A DNA stretch of 54,585 nucleotides, from positions 1-54,585 of the forward strand of contig VXWI01000075.1 in assembly GCA_009835985.1 (NCBI GenBank), given 5' to 3'. The notes beneath the pieces are model-generated. The model did no database searches. It worked only from the letters and a program-made list of their open reading frames with translations, and was not told where the DNA came from. The stretch comes from Acidobacteriota bacterium (GTDB lineage: Bacteria; Acidobacteriota; Vicinamibacteria; Marinacidobacterales; Marinacidobacteraceae). This document shows positions 27,357 through 36,314 of the stretch, one piece after another. Both the position numbers and the translations under genes were made by a program. Each line of letters starts with the position of its first letter. The first letter of the stretch is position 1.

Positions 27357-29212
27357 CTAGCGGCCAGCGAACCGGGACCGAGGGCGCGGGCCGCGCGCCG
27401 GAGCGCTCCGACCGCGTCGCGGAACCGCTTCTGCGCGGTCCCGAGGCCCTCCGGGCGATTCGCGCCCAGCCAGAGTTCCCGGAACCGGCGGGCGAGTTCA
27501 CTCTGACGCCCGGCAAGCGCCGCCAGCTCCCCGGCCAGGCGGCGGTCGTCTGGCGAGCCGTTCCGCTCCGCCTGACGGAAGCGGAGCGTGGCGAGACCGC
27601 GTTCGGCCGCGAGCAACGAGGCGTCCAGCGCAAAGCGCCACTCCGCGCCCAGCGGCCCCGGGGGCAGGCCGCACTCCTCGGTCTCGGCGGCGAGGCGGCG
27701 AAGCGCTTCGAGGGTCGCCTCGAGTGCCTCGCGCGTCGGCACCCGGGCGCTCGTCCGCAGGCGAGTCTCGAAGAACACCGTCTTGAGCGGCGAATGGTTG
27801 AAGTGGGGGAAGCCGGTGTCGTGCAGCCGGCCGAGCCGGGTGGCGAACTCTCCGGAGAACCCTGACGCATCCGCCGCGACGTGTTCGGAGAACGCCGCGG
27901 CGAGTTCCTCCTCGGGCCGGTCCTCGTTCCCCCAGGCCGCTTCGGCGCCCGCCGCGATCGGGAAGAGCGAACCGCCGAACAGGTTGTAGTGGCCGCCGTC
28001 TCCCCAGTCGGTGACGATGAAACCCGAGGCCCCGAAGCGTTTCGCGGCGCGCGCGTGTCCCCGAATGTTGGGGAGGGAGGTGTCAAGGCGCGGAAACAGG
28101 CTCGTCCAGGACGAGGTGCCCGCCACGGTCAGGAAGTCGCGGCCCGCGTCCCGGAAGCGCCGCACCCGATCGAAGTCGTGGTCCGGCTCGTACCACCAGT
28201 CGGCCAGGGTGATCGAGGGATCGAGGAGGTCGAGCGCTTCCGGATGGTCGGCGATGACGTCGGCCCAGATCATCGGCCGTTTCCCGAACTCGCGGACCAT
28301 GCCCGCGACCCGGTTCACGTGTCCCGCGAAGACCGCCGCCGGCCCTTCGCGGCCTGCTCGGGCGCTTGAGAGCCCCTTCCCGAGATCGACCGGTTCGTCG
28401 CAGTTGAGGTGGGCCCACCCCGAGGCGAAGTTGGGCAGGTATTCCCCGAGCATCTCCTGGAGCAGGGGATACGTTCCCGGGGCCTCCGGCGAGACGGACC
28501 ACAGCCGCTCGGACTCCGCGAGGCGCCGGTACGCGGCCTTCTCCAGAATGCGGCGGAAGTGGCCGAACGTCTGGAGGCAGGGGACGAGCTCCACGCCGCA
28601 CCCGCGGGCCGAGGCGTCGAGCTCCCGGATTTCCGCCGCCGAATACCCCCCCGAACCAGCCCCGATCTTGGGATGCTTCTCGAACTGGAAGGTGTGCTCG
28701 GTGTAGAGGAACAGCTCGTTGTAACGGAGGCGGGCCAGGAGTTCGAGGAGCCAGCGGATGGTTTCCGGGCGGGGCACCTTCCCACGCGAGATGTCGAGCA
28801 GGAAGCCGCGGCGGCGGAGCGCGGGGGCGTCCCGGAGGTGAACGGCGGGCACCCGGCCGTCCGGGGCCGTGAGTTGGGCCAGCGCTTCCGCCCCGTAGCG
28901 GAGTCCGGCGGGGTCGCCCTGAAGTCGAGCACCGACCGTGTCCACCCGAAGCTCGAAGCTCTCCGGATCCGCATCGGTCTGCGAAAGAACCACGTTCCCG
29001 AAGGACGTCGCCGGAGCGGCGGTGACGGCGAGATCGAGTGCGGCGCGTTCGCCGAGGCGACCGGCCAGGAACGCCGCCGCCTGCCGCTCCGCGGGGGAGC
29101 CGGAATCGAGGACGAGCTGGTGGCCGCGGCCCAGTTGAAGGACTCCCGGCAGGCGTTCGACCCGGCGCGGCGAGGGCAACAGCCGGGCGACGGGATCGTC
29201 CGGGCGGGCCAT
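27353..29212 (-). CDS. Glycoside hydrolase family 20 (beta-N-acetylhexosaminidase-like)
   Basis: 619 residues. N-terminal GH20b-type domain (about 10-120), then a TIM barrel opening RRRGFLLDISRGKVP and YNELFLYTEHTF. The catalytic Asp-Glu pair is D272-E273 in HLNCDEP; the aromatic subsite wall includes ADWWYEP and WTSLFPR. A helical C-terminal domain (from about 460) follows. No signal peptide, so it is probably cytosolic and acts on imported or recycled amino-sugar oligosaccharides. ATG 29212 is preceded by TAGAGT 6 nt away and no ribosome binding site. Divergent from rpiA, convergent with the glycosyltransferase. Confidence 0.85.
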   Translation of the reverse strand: MARPDDPVARLLPSPRRVERLPGVLQLGRGHQLVLDSGSPAERQAAAFLAGRLGERAALDLAVTAAPATSFGNVVLSQTDADPESFELRVDTVGARLQGDPAGLRYGAEALAQLTAPDGRVPAVHLRDAPALRRRGFLLDISRGKVPRPETIRWLLELLARLRYNELFLYTEHTFQFEKHPKIGAGSGGYSAAEIRELDASARGCGVELVPCLQTFGHFRRILEKAAYRRLAESERLWSVSPEAPGTYPLLQEMLGEYLPNFASGWAHLNCDEPVDLGKGLSSARAGREGPAAVFAGHVNRVAGMVREFGKRPMIWADVIADHPEALDLLDPSITLADWWYEPDHDFDRVRRFRDAGRDFLTVAGTSSWTSLFPRLDTSLPNIRGHARAAKRFGASGFIVTDWGDGGHYNLFGGSLFPIAAGAEAAWGNEDRPEEELAAAFSEHVAADASGFSGEFATRLGRLHDTGFPHFNHSPLKTVFFETRLRTSARVPTREALEATLEALRRLAAETEECGLPPGPLGAEWRFALDASLLAAERGLATLRFRQAERNGSPDDRRLAGELAALAGRQSELARRFRELWLGANRPEGLGTAQKRFRDAVGALRRAARALGPGSLAAS

Positions 29213-29218
29213 TCACCC

Positions 29219-29237
29219 ACTCTACCGTTGGTATCTT
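29219..29237. promoter_or_regulatory. Back-to-back -10-like hexamers for GH20 gene and rpiA
   Basis: Minus strand TAGAGT (29224-29219) ends 6 nt before the GH20 ATG. Plus strand TATCTT (29232-29237) ends 9 nt before the rpiA TTG. Only 34 nt separate the two start codons, so both transcripts would be leaderless or nearly so. Confidence 0.4.
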
Positions 29238-29246
29238 TCCGCTCCG

Positions 29247-29921
29247 TTGAGCAACTGGGAAATCGCCGTGCGGGCCGCCTCGCGGGCGGAACCCGGCATG
29301 GTGATCGGGCTCGGGACCGGCCGGGCGGCGGCCGGCTTCGTGCGGGAGCTCGGCGAGCGGGTGCGGAACGGGTTGGCGGTCCGCGGAATCCCCACTTCCC
29401 GCGCCACCGAGTCGCTGGCCAGCTCGCTGGGCATCCCGTTGATCGGATTCGAGGAGGCGGCCGCCGTGGACCTGGCGGTGGACGGCGCCGACGAGGTGGA
29501 CCCGGACCTGAACCTCATCAAGGGACACGGCGGGGCGCTCGTGCGGGAGCGGGTGGTGGCGGCCGCGGCTTCCCGATTCGTGGTCCTGGTGGGCCCGGAG
29601 AAGCTCTCGCACCGGCTCGGCGCCCAGCGGTCGGTCCCGGTGGAGGCGATCCCCTTCGCGGCGCCCCAGGTGCGAAGGGCCCTCGAGCGGATGGGGGCCG
29701 TCGCCGAGATCCGCATCGAGTCCGACGGGAATCCGTTCGTCACCGACAACCGGAACCTGCTCGTGAACGCCTCCTTCGGCGAGATCGCCGATCCCGCGGC
29801 GCTGCACCGGGAGATTCGGGACATTCCCGGGGTCCTCGATTCGGGGCTCTTCGCCGGAATGGCCGACGAGGTGCTGGTCGAGGGACAGGCGCTTTCGCCC
29901 ACCGCGGCAGCAGCTTCGTGA
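29247..29921 (+). CDS. rpiA: Ribose-5-phosphate isomerase A
   Basis: Interconverts ribose 5-phosphate and ribulose 5-phosphate. 224 residues. GLGTGRAAAGF (21-31), LAVDGADEVDPDLNLIKG and GHGGALVRERVVA are the RpiA active-site blocks, with the general base in the DGADE loop. The start is TTG 29247; no ATG or GTG lies at the right place. The stop overlaps the ABC ATPase GTG by 4 nt, placing a sugar-phosphate enzyme at the head of a transporter operon, probably by chance of compaction. Confidence 0.93.
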   Translation: MSNWEIAVRAASRAEPGMVIGLGTGRAAAGFVRELGERVRNGLAVRGIPTSRATESLASSLGIPLIGFEEAAAVDLAVDGADEVDPDLNLIKGHGGALVRERVVAAAASRFVVLVGPEKLSHRLGAQRSVPVEAIPFAAPQVRRALERMGAVAEIRIESDGNPFVTDNRNLLVNASFGEIADPAALHREIRDIPGVLDSGLFAGMADEVLVEGQALSPTAAAAS

Positions 29922-30652
29922 AGGGCGTCGCGATCTCCTTTCGCGAGGTCACGAAGAGCTTCGACGAAAAGCTCGTTCTGGATCGGGTGTCGCTGGACGT
30001 GTCGCCCGGAGAGGTCCTGGTCCTGCTCGGCCGGAGCGGCTGCGGCAAGACGACCCTCCTCCGGCTGGTCAACCGGCTGGTCGATGCCGACGCCGGCGGG
30101 GTCTATGTCGGCGGCCGCGAAGTGGGCGACTGGGACCCCGTCGCACTCCGGCGGGGGATCGGGTACGCCATCCAGGGGGTGGGACTGCTGCCCCACCTGA
30201 GCGTGGGCGACAACGTCTGCCTCGTGCCCCGGCTGCTCGGCTGGAACCCGGAGCGCCGCCGGGAACGCGCCAGCGAGATGCTGCGGCTCGTCGGCCTCGA
30301 TCCCCGGGAGCACGGAGACCGCCGTCCGGATCAACTCTCGGGCGGACAGCGCCAGCGCGTGGGCGTGGCGCGCGCCCTGGCGGCCGATCCGCAGGCGCTG
30401 CTCATGGACGAGCCCTTCGGCGCCGTGGACCCGATCGGGCGCCGAAGCCTGCAGGAGGAGTTTCGGGCGCTGTCCCGGGAACTCGGCAAGACGGTGCTCT
30501 TCGTTACCCACGACGTGACGGAGGCCTTCCGGCTGGCCGACCGGATCGCCGTGGTGGCCGACGGCGGCATCCGCCAGGTCGGGACTCCGCACGAGATCTC
30601 GGACGCCCCCGCCGACGCGCTGGTGCGCGGCCTGATCGAGGGCGCCGCGTGA
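29918..30652 (+). CDS. Quaternary-amine (glycine betaine/choline type) ABC transporter ATPase
   Basis: 244 residues. Walker A GRSGCGKTT (38-46), signature LSGGQRQRV, Walker B ALLMDEPF, and the H-loop FVTHD. GYAIQGVGLLPHLSV is typical of OpuCA/ProV-type ATPases. It lacks the C-terminal CBS pair found in osmosensing OpuCA, so ionic-strength gating is not expected. GTG start in a 4-nt overlap with rpiA; the permease follows with the same GTGA overlap. Confidence 0.9.
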   Translation: MKGVAISFREVTKSFDEKLVLDRVSLDVSPGEVLVLLGRSGCGKTTLLRLVNRLVDADAGGVYVGGREVGDWDPVALRRGIGYAIQGVGLLPHLSVGDNVCLVPRLLGWNPERRRERASEMLRLVGLDPREHGDRRPDQLSGGQRQRVGVARALAADPQALLMDEPFGAVDPIGRRSLQEEFRALSRELGKTVLFVTHDVTEAFRLADRIAVVADGGIRQVGTPHEISDAPADALVRGLIEGAA

Positions 30653-31299
30653 GCTTCCTCGAGTTTCTCGCCGGCCGCTGGAGCGAGATCCTCGGCCTCA
30701 CCCTGGAACATGTGGTCCTCGTGGTCATCTCCACGGTCGCCGGAGTGTTGATCGCGGTGCCCCTGGGGCTGGCGATCACCCGCATCCCCGCGCTCGGCCG
30801 TCCGGTGCTCGGATTCGCGGGGGTGATCCAGACCGTGCCTTCGCTCGCGCTCTTCGGGCTCCTCATTCCGCTGCCCCTCATCGGCGGCATCGGGAGCCGG
30901 ACCGCCATCATCGCGCTCGTCCTCTACGCACTGCTGCCCATCCTCCGGAACACGGTGACCGGGGTGCGCCAGGTGGATCCGGCGATCCTGGACGCTGCGA
31001 ACGGGATGGGCATGACCGACTGGCAGCGGCTCACGCTCGTCGAGGTCCCCCTCGCGCTGCCGTCGATCTTCTCGGGGATCCGCATCGCGACGGTGGTCGG
31101 GGTGGGTCTCGTGACCATCGCCGCCGCGGTCGGCGCCGGCGGGCTCGGATCGCTGATCTTCCGGGGCCTGGCCATGCTCGACTCCCGGCTCCTCTTCGCC
31201 GGAGCGATACCCTCGGCGATCCTCGCGCTGCTCGCGGACGGCGGCCTCGCGATGCTCGAGGCGCGGCTCGTAGCGTCCCGCGGGGCCCCTACGTCATGA
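30649..31299 (+). CDS. Quaternary-amine ABC transporter permease
   Basis: 216 residues with about five or six membrane segments. The BPD permease coupling loop is AANGMGMTDWQRLTLVEVPL, and GVIQTVPSLALFGLLIPL is the family signature of OpuCB/YehY proteins. Only one permease gene is present, so it must act as a homodimer, unlike the OpuCB/OpuCD pair. GTG start overlaps the ATPase stop; the stop overlaps the ATG of the binding protein (ATGA). Confidence 0.9.
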   Translation: MSFLEFLAGRWSEILGLTLEHVVLVVISTVAGVLIAVPLGLAITRIPALGRPVLGFAGVIQTVPSLALFGLLIPLPLIGGIGSRTAIIALVLYALLPILRNTVTGVRQVDPAILDAANGMGMTDWQRLTLVEVPLALPSIFSGIRIATVVGVGLVTIAAAVGAGGLGSLIFRGLAMLDSRLLFAGAIPSAILALLADGGLAMLEARLVASRGAPTS

Positions 31300-32198
31300 A
31301 AGAGGCCATGCGCCGCCGCCGATTCCTTGCGGGGGCCCTGGCCGCGCCGGCGGCGCTGCTGCCCTCCGGGCTGGGCAGTGCGGGATGCGGTCCCGGCGGT
31401 CCGTCGGCCGTTCTCGGCGCGAAGACGTACTCGGAACAGATCATCCTGGGCGAACTGCTGGCGCGGCTGCTCCGCGCTTCGGGCCTGGCGGTGACCGAGC
31501 GGTTCCAGATGCAGACGTTCGTCCTGCACACGGCGATCGCGAACGGCGATCTCGACTGTTACATCGAGTACACCGGGACCTCCTACTCGGCGATCATGCA
31601 CGAGACGTTCGTGGCGGGCCAGACCGCGGAGGAGATCTACGAACGGGTGAAGGAGCTCTACCGGGAGCGTTTCGACCTGCGGCTCGGTCCCCCGATCGGT
31701 TTCGCGAACGACTACGTCATCGCCGTCCCGCGGGACTTCGCGAGGGAGAGGGGCGTCCGGACGATCTCCGACCTGGCCCGGATCTCGGACTACCTCTTCG
31801 TCGCCGGCTACCCCTTCTTCGAGAGGGCGGACGGGCTCCGCGGCATGATGGAGCACTACGGCTTCGCCGCGATGCCCGAGTCCATCGAGGTCGAGGTGGA
31901 CATGGTCTTCCAGGTGATGGAGGCCGGCCAGGCGGATGTGGCGGTCGGCAACTCCACCGACGGACGGCTCGCCAAGCTGGACCTGCTCGTCCTCGAGGAC
32001 GACCTCCGCTGGTTCCCGCCGTACGAGTCCGCGCTGGTCTACCGGCCGGACTCCCATCCGGCGGTGGCGGACCTGGCCCAGCGCCTCGGCGGCGCGATCA
32101 GCACCGAGACCATGCGCGCGCTCAACCGCCGGGTGGACGTGGACGGCGAACAGCCGGCGGATGTCGCGGCGGACTTCTTCGCGACGCTGGCCGGCTGA
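31296..32198 (+). CDS. Substrate-binding protein of the quaternary-amine importer (OsmF/OpuCC-like)
   Basis: 300 residues. The N-terminus RRRRFLAGALAAPAALL looks like a Tat signal and is followed by a possible lipobox ending at Cys31 (SAGC). The mature part opens AVLGAKTYSEQIILGELLA, and YIEYTGTSYSAIM is the conserved hinge/ligand segment of glycine betaine/choline binders. Its ligand could be choline, betaine, carnitine or another methylated amine; aromatic cage residues could not be assigned by eye. Last gene of the rpiA-transporter operon. Confidence 0.88.
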   Translation: MKEAMRRRRFLAGALAAPAALLPSGLGSAGCGPGGPSAVLGAKTYSEQIILGELLARLLRASGLAVTERFQMQTFVLHTAIANGDLDCYIEYTGTSYSAIMHETFVAGQTAEEIYERVKELYRERFDLRLGPPIGFANDYVIAVPRDFARERGVRTISDLARISDYLFVAGYPFFERADGLRGMMEHYGFAAMPESIEVEVDMVFQVMEAGQADVAVGNSTDGRLAKLDLLVLEDDLRWFPPYESALVYRPDSHPAVADLAQRLGGAISTETMRALNRRVDVDGEQPADVAADFFATLAG

Positions 32199-32204
32199 CG
32201 TTTC

Positions 32205-32891
32205 CTAGTCGGCGCCGGAACGCTCCCGCCGCAGGCGCCGCCGTCCCTCCAGCAGCAGGAGCGTCAGGCCGACCCCGACGATCCCGAACGCGATGAGCGC
32301 GCTGCGCAGGACGATGCGCGTGGTGGCGGCGAAGACGCTGGTCCCGTCCGTCCGGACGCGGACTTCGAGTCCCTCACCGAGGAACCGATCGAGCGGGCGG
32401 CCCCAGGAGAGCACGTTGCCGCGCTGGAGGGGACCGTCGCTGTTGTGCTCCATGATCCGGCCTTCGGTGCGCACGCGGATCTCGACGCCTCTTCCGGATC
32501 GCGGTGAAACGGACGGCTGCGGGGCGATGGTCATCGCGAGGTCGAAGCCGCCGTCCCCGGTTTCCCGGAAGGTGCAGTCCCGGCGGAGGAGGGGCGCCTC
32601 GCACAGCGCCGCGACGGAGTCGAACCGGACCTCCGCTTCGACCTGGCCGCGCCGTCTCGCGCGGGTCCGGACCACGGTCAGTCCTTCCGCGGCAAGCTGG
32701 TTCGAGAGCGTCAGCGAGGCATCCTCCGCGCCACCGTCCGGAAGCAGGGCGACCGAAAGACGGATGACCGCAGTGCCCGACCCGTCGAGGGCGAGCCGGT
32801 GGTGCTCTTCCCACGCCGCGGGTGCGCACCCAAGGCCGGCCGCCAGGATCAGTGCGGCCCCTGCCCACCCGTAGAATCCGGTCCACTTCTC
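32205..32891 (-). CDS. Unknown membrane-anchored envelope protein, start unresolved
   Basis: About 225 residues: hydrophobic N-terminus (GWAGAALILAAGLGCAPAA) with a possible lipobox Cys, an alpha/beta middle region without recognised domain, and a C-terminal membrane segment (SALIAFGIVGVGLTLLLL) followed by a basic tail. The frame has no ATG, GTG or TTG near the signal sequence. The start is therefore a rare codon (for example CTG), or there is a frameshift at the N-terminus; the upper coordinate is approximate. A GTG at 32886 exists but in another frame. It ends 6 nt from the convergent transporter operon and its start abuts polA. Confidence 0.55.
   Translation of the reverse strand, partial: EKWTGFYGWAGAALILAAGLGCAPAAWEEHHRLALDGSGTAVIRLSVALLPDGGAEDASLTLSNQLAAEGLTVVRTRARRRGQVEAEVRFDSVAALCEAPLLRRDCTFRETGDGGFDLAMTIAPQPSVSPRSGRGVEIRVRTEGRIMEHNSDGPLQRGNVLSWGRPLDRFLGEGLEVRVRTDGTSVFAATTRIVLRSALIAFGIVGVGLTLLLLEGRRRLRRERSGAD
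32872..32877 (+). promoter_or_regulatory. -10 element of polA
   Basis: GTAGAATCCG contains TAGAAT and is identical over ten bases to the sequence before ogt (49751-49760). It ends 17 nt before the polA ATG, giving a leader of about 10 nt. Confidence 0.4.
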
Positions 32892-32894
32892 TCG

Positions 32895-35522
32895 ATGGCC
32901 GAAGCGACGCTGCTGCTGGTGGACGGCAACAACCTGCTGTTCCGTTCGTTCTTCGCGATGCCGCGGCTGACTCGCTCGGACGGCCTGCCGAACGGCGCGC
33001 TGCACGGCTTCGTGGCGACGCTGAGGAAGATCCTGCGCGAGGAGGCTCCCGAGTACGCCGCGGTGGCCTTCGACGCGCCGGGCCCCACCTTCCGTCACGA
33101 GGCTTATCCCGAATACAAGGCGAACCGGCCGGAGATGCCCCCCGAACTGGCCCAGCAGGTTCCGTTCACGCGGGATCTTTCGCGGGTGCTGGGAGTGACG
33201 GTGGTCGAGGTCGCCGGCGTCGAGGCGGACGATGTGATCGGAACCCTGGCGCGGGCCGGGAGCGGCAGAGGGTACCGGGTGCTGGTCGTTTCCGGCGACA
33301 AGGATCTGCTCCAGCTCGTGGACGACCGGGTCAGCGTCGTGCCGCCGGCGGACACCGCGCAGCGGCTGGATCGCGCCGGCGTGGAGGCGAAGCTCAGCGT
33401 GCCTCCGGAGCGGGTGCCGGACTACCTCGGACTCGTCGGTGACTCCGTGGACAACATCCCCGGGGTTCCGGGAATCGGCCCCAAGACCGCCGCGACCCTC
33501 ATCGCTTCCTTCGGCGGGGTCGAGGAGATCCTGGCGCACACGGCTGAAATCCCCCGGAAGCGCACGGCGACCCTGCTCGACGAGCACGCGGCCTCGGCGC
33601 GGCTCTCTCGCGAACTCGCGCGGCTCCGTCTCGATGTGGGGGTTCCCGAGGCGGGGGAGGGACTCCAGGGGCTTCGCTACGGAGGCCCCCGGCTGGAAGA
33701 CGCCCGCCAGCTCCTCGAGGAGCTCGAACTCCGCACCCACGCCCGGGACCTGTCGCCGGCCCCGGCCGCGCGCCTCCCCGAAGTACGGACGGCCACCGGA
33801 CCGGGGGACGTGGTGCGCCTCCTCGAGCGAGCCCGGGACGCGGGACGGCTCTCGGTGCACGCAACGTTCGGTCCCGTGCGCGGCCGCGATCCGGCGCCGC
33901 TCACCGCGCTGGGGCTCGCCTCCACCGCCGGGGAGGGACTGCTGGTGGCGGTCGGCGAGCGCATCGGCGAGCAGGATCTGGCGGAGGCGCTCCGGCCGGC
34001 GCTCGCGGACGGGGTGGCGCTCGTCGGGCATGAGGTGCAGCCGTTCGTCCGCTGGTGGCTGGAGCAGGGCGGAAGCCTGCCTGCGGTGGCGCATGACTCG
34101 CAGGTGGCGGCCTGGCTCCTCAACACCACGCGTCGGGCGCAGGGGTTCGGCGACGTGCTTCGCGACTATGTCGGCCTCTCGCTTCCGGAGGCGGAGGCGC
34201 CGGCGGCCACCCTCTTCGGTGCCGCCGCGCCCGACAACCGGATCGCGATCGCGGCGGCGTGGCAGCACCGTCTGGCCGAAAAGCTGGACAGTCTCCTCGA
34301 AGCCGAGGAACTCACGAGCGTCTTCCGGGACATCGAGATGCCGCTCCTGCCGGTGCTCGCACGGATCGAGACGCGCGGCATCTGCCTCGACAGCGGGGCG
34401 CTGCGCGGCCTCAGCAAGGACCTCCAGTCGCGGCTCGAGGAGTTGACGGCGCGGATCCACGAGCTGGCGGGGACCCCGTTCGACATCCAGAGCCCCAAGC
34501 AGCTCGGGGAGATCCTCTTCGACAAACTGCAGCTCCCCCAGACCGCCAAGACACAGAAGACCAAACGTGCTTCGACGCGGGCCGGCGTGCTTGAGGAGCT
34601 GGCGGACTACCACGAGGTGCCCCGTCTGGTGCTCGAGTACCGCGAGGTCGCCAAACTGAAGAGCACCTACGTGGACCCGCTGCCGGAACTGGTGGCGCCG
34701 GGAACGGGGAGGCTGCACACCCGGCTGCACCAGGCGGTCGCCGCCACCGGACGGCTCTCGAGTACGGACCCCAACCTCCAGAACATCCCGGTTCGCTCCG
34801 ACCTCGGCCGCCAGGTCCGGAAGGCCTTCGTCGCCGCTCCCGGGAAGCGCCTCCTGTCCGCGGACTACTCGCAGATCGAACTGCGCATCCTGGCCCACCT
34901 GAGCGGCGACCCCGTGCTCATCGAGGCGTTCCGGTCCGGGGAAGACATCCACGCCCGCACCGCGAACGAGGTCTTCGGCGACTTCGGACTCAGCCCGGGA
35001 GAAGCGCGCCGGCGGGCCAAGATCGTGAACTTCTCGGTCATCTACGGCAAGACCGCATTCACCCTCGCCAAGGAGATCGGCGTTTCCACCGGCGAGGCGA
35101 AGGCCTTCAACGATGCGTACTTCGACCGCTACGCCCGGGTCCGGGACCTGATCGAGTCCATCCGGGAGGAGGCGCGCACGACCGGCCGTGTCACCACCCT
35201 CTTCGGACGCCAGCGGCACATCCCCGAGATCCGCACCACCCAGCGCGCCCGCCGCGAGGCCGCCGAGCGCATGGCGGTGAACGCTCCGATCCAGGGGACC
35301 GCCGCCGATCTCATCAAGATCGCGATGCTCGGCGTGGACCGGGCGCTTCTGCCGACCTCGGCAGTCGTCCTGCTCCAGGTCCACGACGAGCTGCTGATCG
35401 AGGTGGAACCGGGCGAGGCGGAAGCCGTGGGCGAACTGGTCCGCCGGGAAATGGAGTCCGTGGCGGAACTTCGGGTCCCCCTGGTTGCCGACGTCACCAT
35501 CGCGGATTCCTGGGAACACTGA
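32895..35522 (+). CDS. polA: DNA polymerase I
   Basis: 875 residues in three parts. Residues 1-290 are the 5' flap nuclease (VDGNNLLFR, ADDVIGTLA, VSGDKDLLQL, VGDSVDNIPGVPGIG). Residues 300-480 are a 3'-5' exonuclease fold that has lost the acidic DxE motif (the position reads LSVHATFG), so proofreading is unlikely. Residues 490-875 are the polymerase with motif A DYSQIELRI, motif B RRAKIVNFSVIYG and motif C VHDELLIEV. Motif B has Ser where the usual Gly follows NF. ATG 32895 matches the family N-terminus. The gene is monocistronic. Confidence 0.95.
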   Translation: MAEATLLLVDGNNLLFRSFFAMPRLTRSDGLPNGALHGFVATLRKILREEAPEYAAVAFDAPGPTFRHEAYPEYKANRPEMPPELAQQVPFTRDLSRVLGVTVVEVAGVEADDVIGTLARAGSGRGYRVLVVSGDKDLLQLVDDRVSVVPPADTAQRLDRAGVEAKLSVPPERVPDYLGLVGDSVDNIPGVPGIGPKTAATLIASFGGVEEILAHTAEIPRKRTATLLDEHAASARLSRELARLRLDVGVPEAGEGLQGLRYGGPRLEDARQLLEELELRTHARDLSPAPAARLPEVRTATGPGDVVRLLERARDAGRLSVHATFGPVRGRDPAPLTALGLASTAGEGLLVAVGERIGEQDLAEALRPALADGVALVGHEVQPFVRWWLEQGGSLPAVAHDSQVAAWLLNTTRRAQGFGDVLRDYVGLSLPEAEAPAATLFGAAAPDNRIAIAAAWQHRLAEKLDSLLEAEELTSVFRDIEMPLLPVLARIETRGICLDSGALRGLSKDLQSRLEELTARIHELAGTPFDIQSPKQLGEILFDKLQLPQTAKTQKTKRASTRAGVLEELADYHEVPRLVLEYREVAKLKSTYVDPLPELVAPGTGRLHTRLHQAVAATGRLSSTDPNLQNIPVRSDLGRQVRKAFVAAPGKRLLSADYSQIELRILAHLSGDPVLIEAFRSGEDIHARTANEVFGDFGLSPGEARRRAKIVNFSVIYGKTAFTLAKEIGVSTGEAKAFNDAYFDRYARVRDLIESIREEARTTGRVTTLFGRQRHIPEIRTTQRARREAAERMAVNAPIQGTAADLIKIAMLGVDRALLPTSAVVLLQVHDELLIEVEPGEAEAVGELVRREMESVAELRVPLVADVTIADSWEH

Positions 35523-35537
35523 GGCGCTTGGGCGCCG

Positions 35538-36308
35538 CTACGCGTACATCGCCCGAAGGACGTCCCGGATGTCCGGCGCGTCCCGGAGGGTCTCGTTCTC
35601 GACGAACGAGATGAAACCCGGCGGGATTCCGTGGAGGGGTTCCGCCACGGAGCCGGCGATCGCCGCCAGGGTGTCGGCGTCCCCACCCAGCGAAACCGCG
35701 TTCCGGACGGCCTGCTCGAAGTCCGCCGCCTCGAGGGCGCAGACGAGCGCCTCCGGCACCGTGCGCTGGCAGGTCTCGTTGTACTCGTAGGTCTCGCGGA
35801 TGGCCGCGACGTCCCGGGCGAGGTCGTATCCGTAGGTCCCGGCGACCGCGGCTGCGATCGATTCGGGGCTCTCGCCGTGGAATGCCAGCCAGATCGCGTG
35901 GGTGATGGCCCGGGCGCCCTTCATGCCCTCGGGATGATCGTGCGTGATCCTCGTGACCCGGTCGGCGGCGGCGAGCGCGTCAGCGAGGGGCCGGTCGCGG
36001 TTCAGGAAGGCGGCTGGCGAGATCCGCATGGCCGCTCCGTTCCCGTAGCTTCCGTAGGGAGCCGGCGTTTCCTCGTGGATCCAGCGGCCGAACCGCCCAC
36101 CCCAGCTGCACGTGGGATAGCGGCGGCACCAGGCCTGCATCGCGGCTGCGGGATCGTGCCCGTTCAGCAGGATGTCGGCGACCGCGGCGGTGCAGACGGT
36201 GTCGTCGGTGAAGTGGCACCCTGGACCGAAGAACTCGAACCGGGTGGACCGGAAGTTCCCGAACTCGAAGCGGGAGCCGACGGTGTCGCCGATGACCGCG
36301 CCCCACAA
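35538..36308 (-). CDS. ADP-ribosylglycohydrolase (DraG) family protein
   Basis: 256 residues. GAVIGDTVGSRFEF at the N-terminus, FTDDT for the first metal site and GGDADTLAAIAG for the second match the di-magnesium DraG/ARH fold, which removes ADP-ribose from proteins or small molecules. TTG start at 36308, 6 nt after the CoA-transferase beta gene, so it is the last gene of that unit. No DraT or other ADP-ribosyltransferase is nearby; the substrate is unknown. It is convergent with polA, 15 nt apart. Confidence 0.88.
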   Translation of the reverse strand: MWGAVIGDTVGSRFEFGNFRSTRFEFFGPGCHFTDDTVCTAAVADILLNGHDPAAAMQAWCRRYPTCSWGGRFGRWIHEETPAPYGSYGNGAAMRISPAAFLNRDRPLADALAAADRVTRITHDHPEGMKGARAITHAIWLAFHGESPESIAAAVAGTYGYDLARDVAAIRETYEYNETCQRTVPEALVCALEAADFEQAVRNAVSLGGDADTLAAIAGSVAEPLHGIPPGFISFVENETLRDAPDIRDVLRAMYA

Positions 36309-36314
36309 CTTCGG

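Noticed and set aside
32205-35519. A minus-strand open frame of over 1100 codons covering polA
   Set aside because: It is the complement of polA, whose motifs are complete; only the part beyond the polA start (32205-32891) has its own protein-like features.
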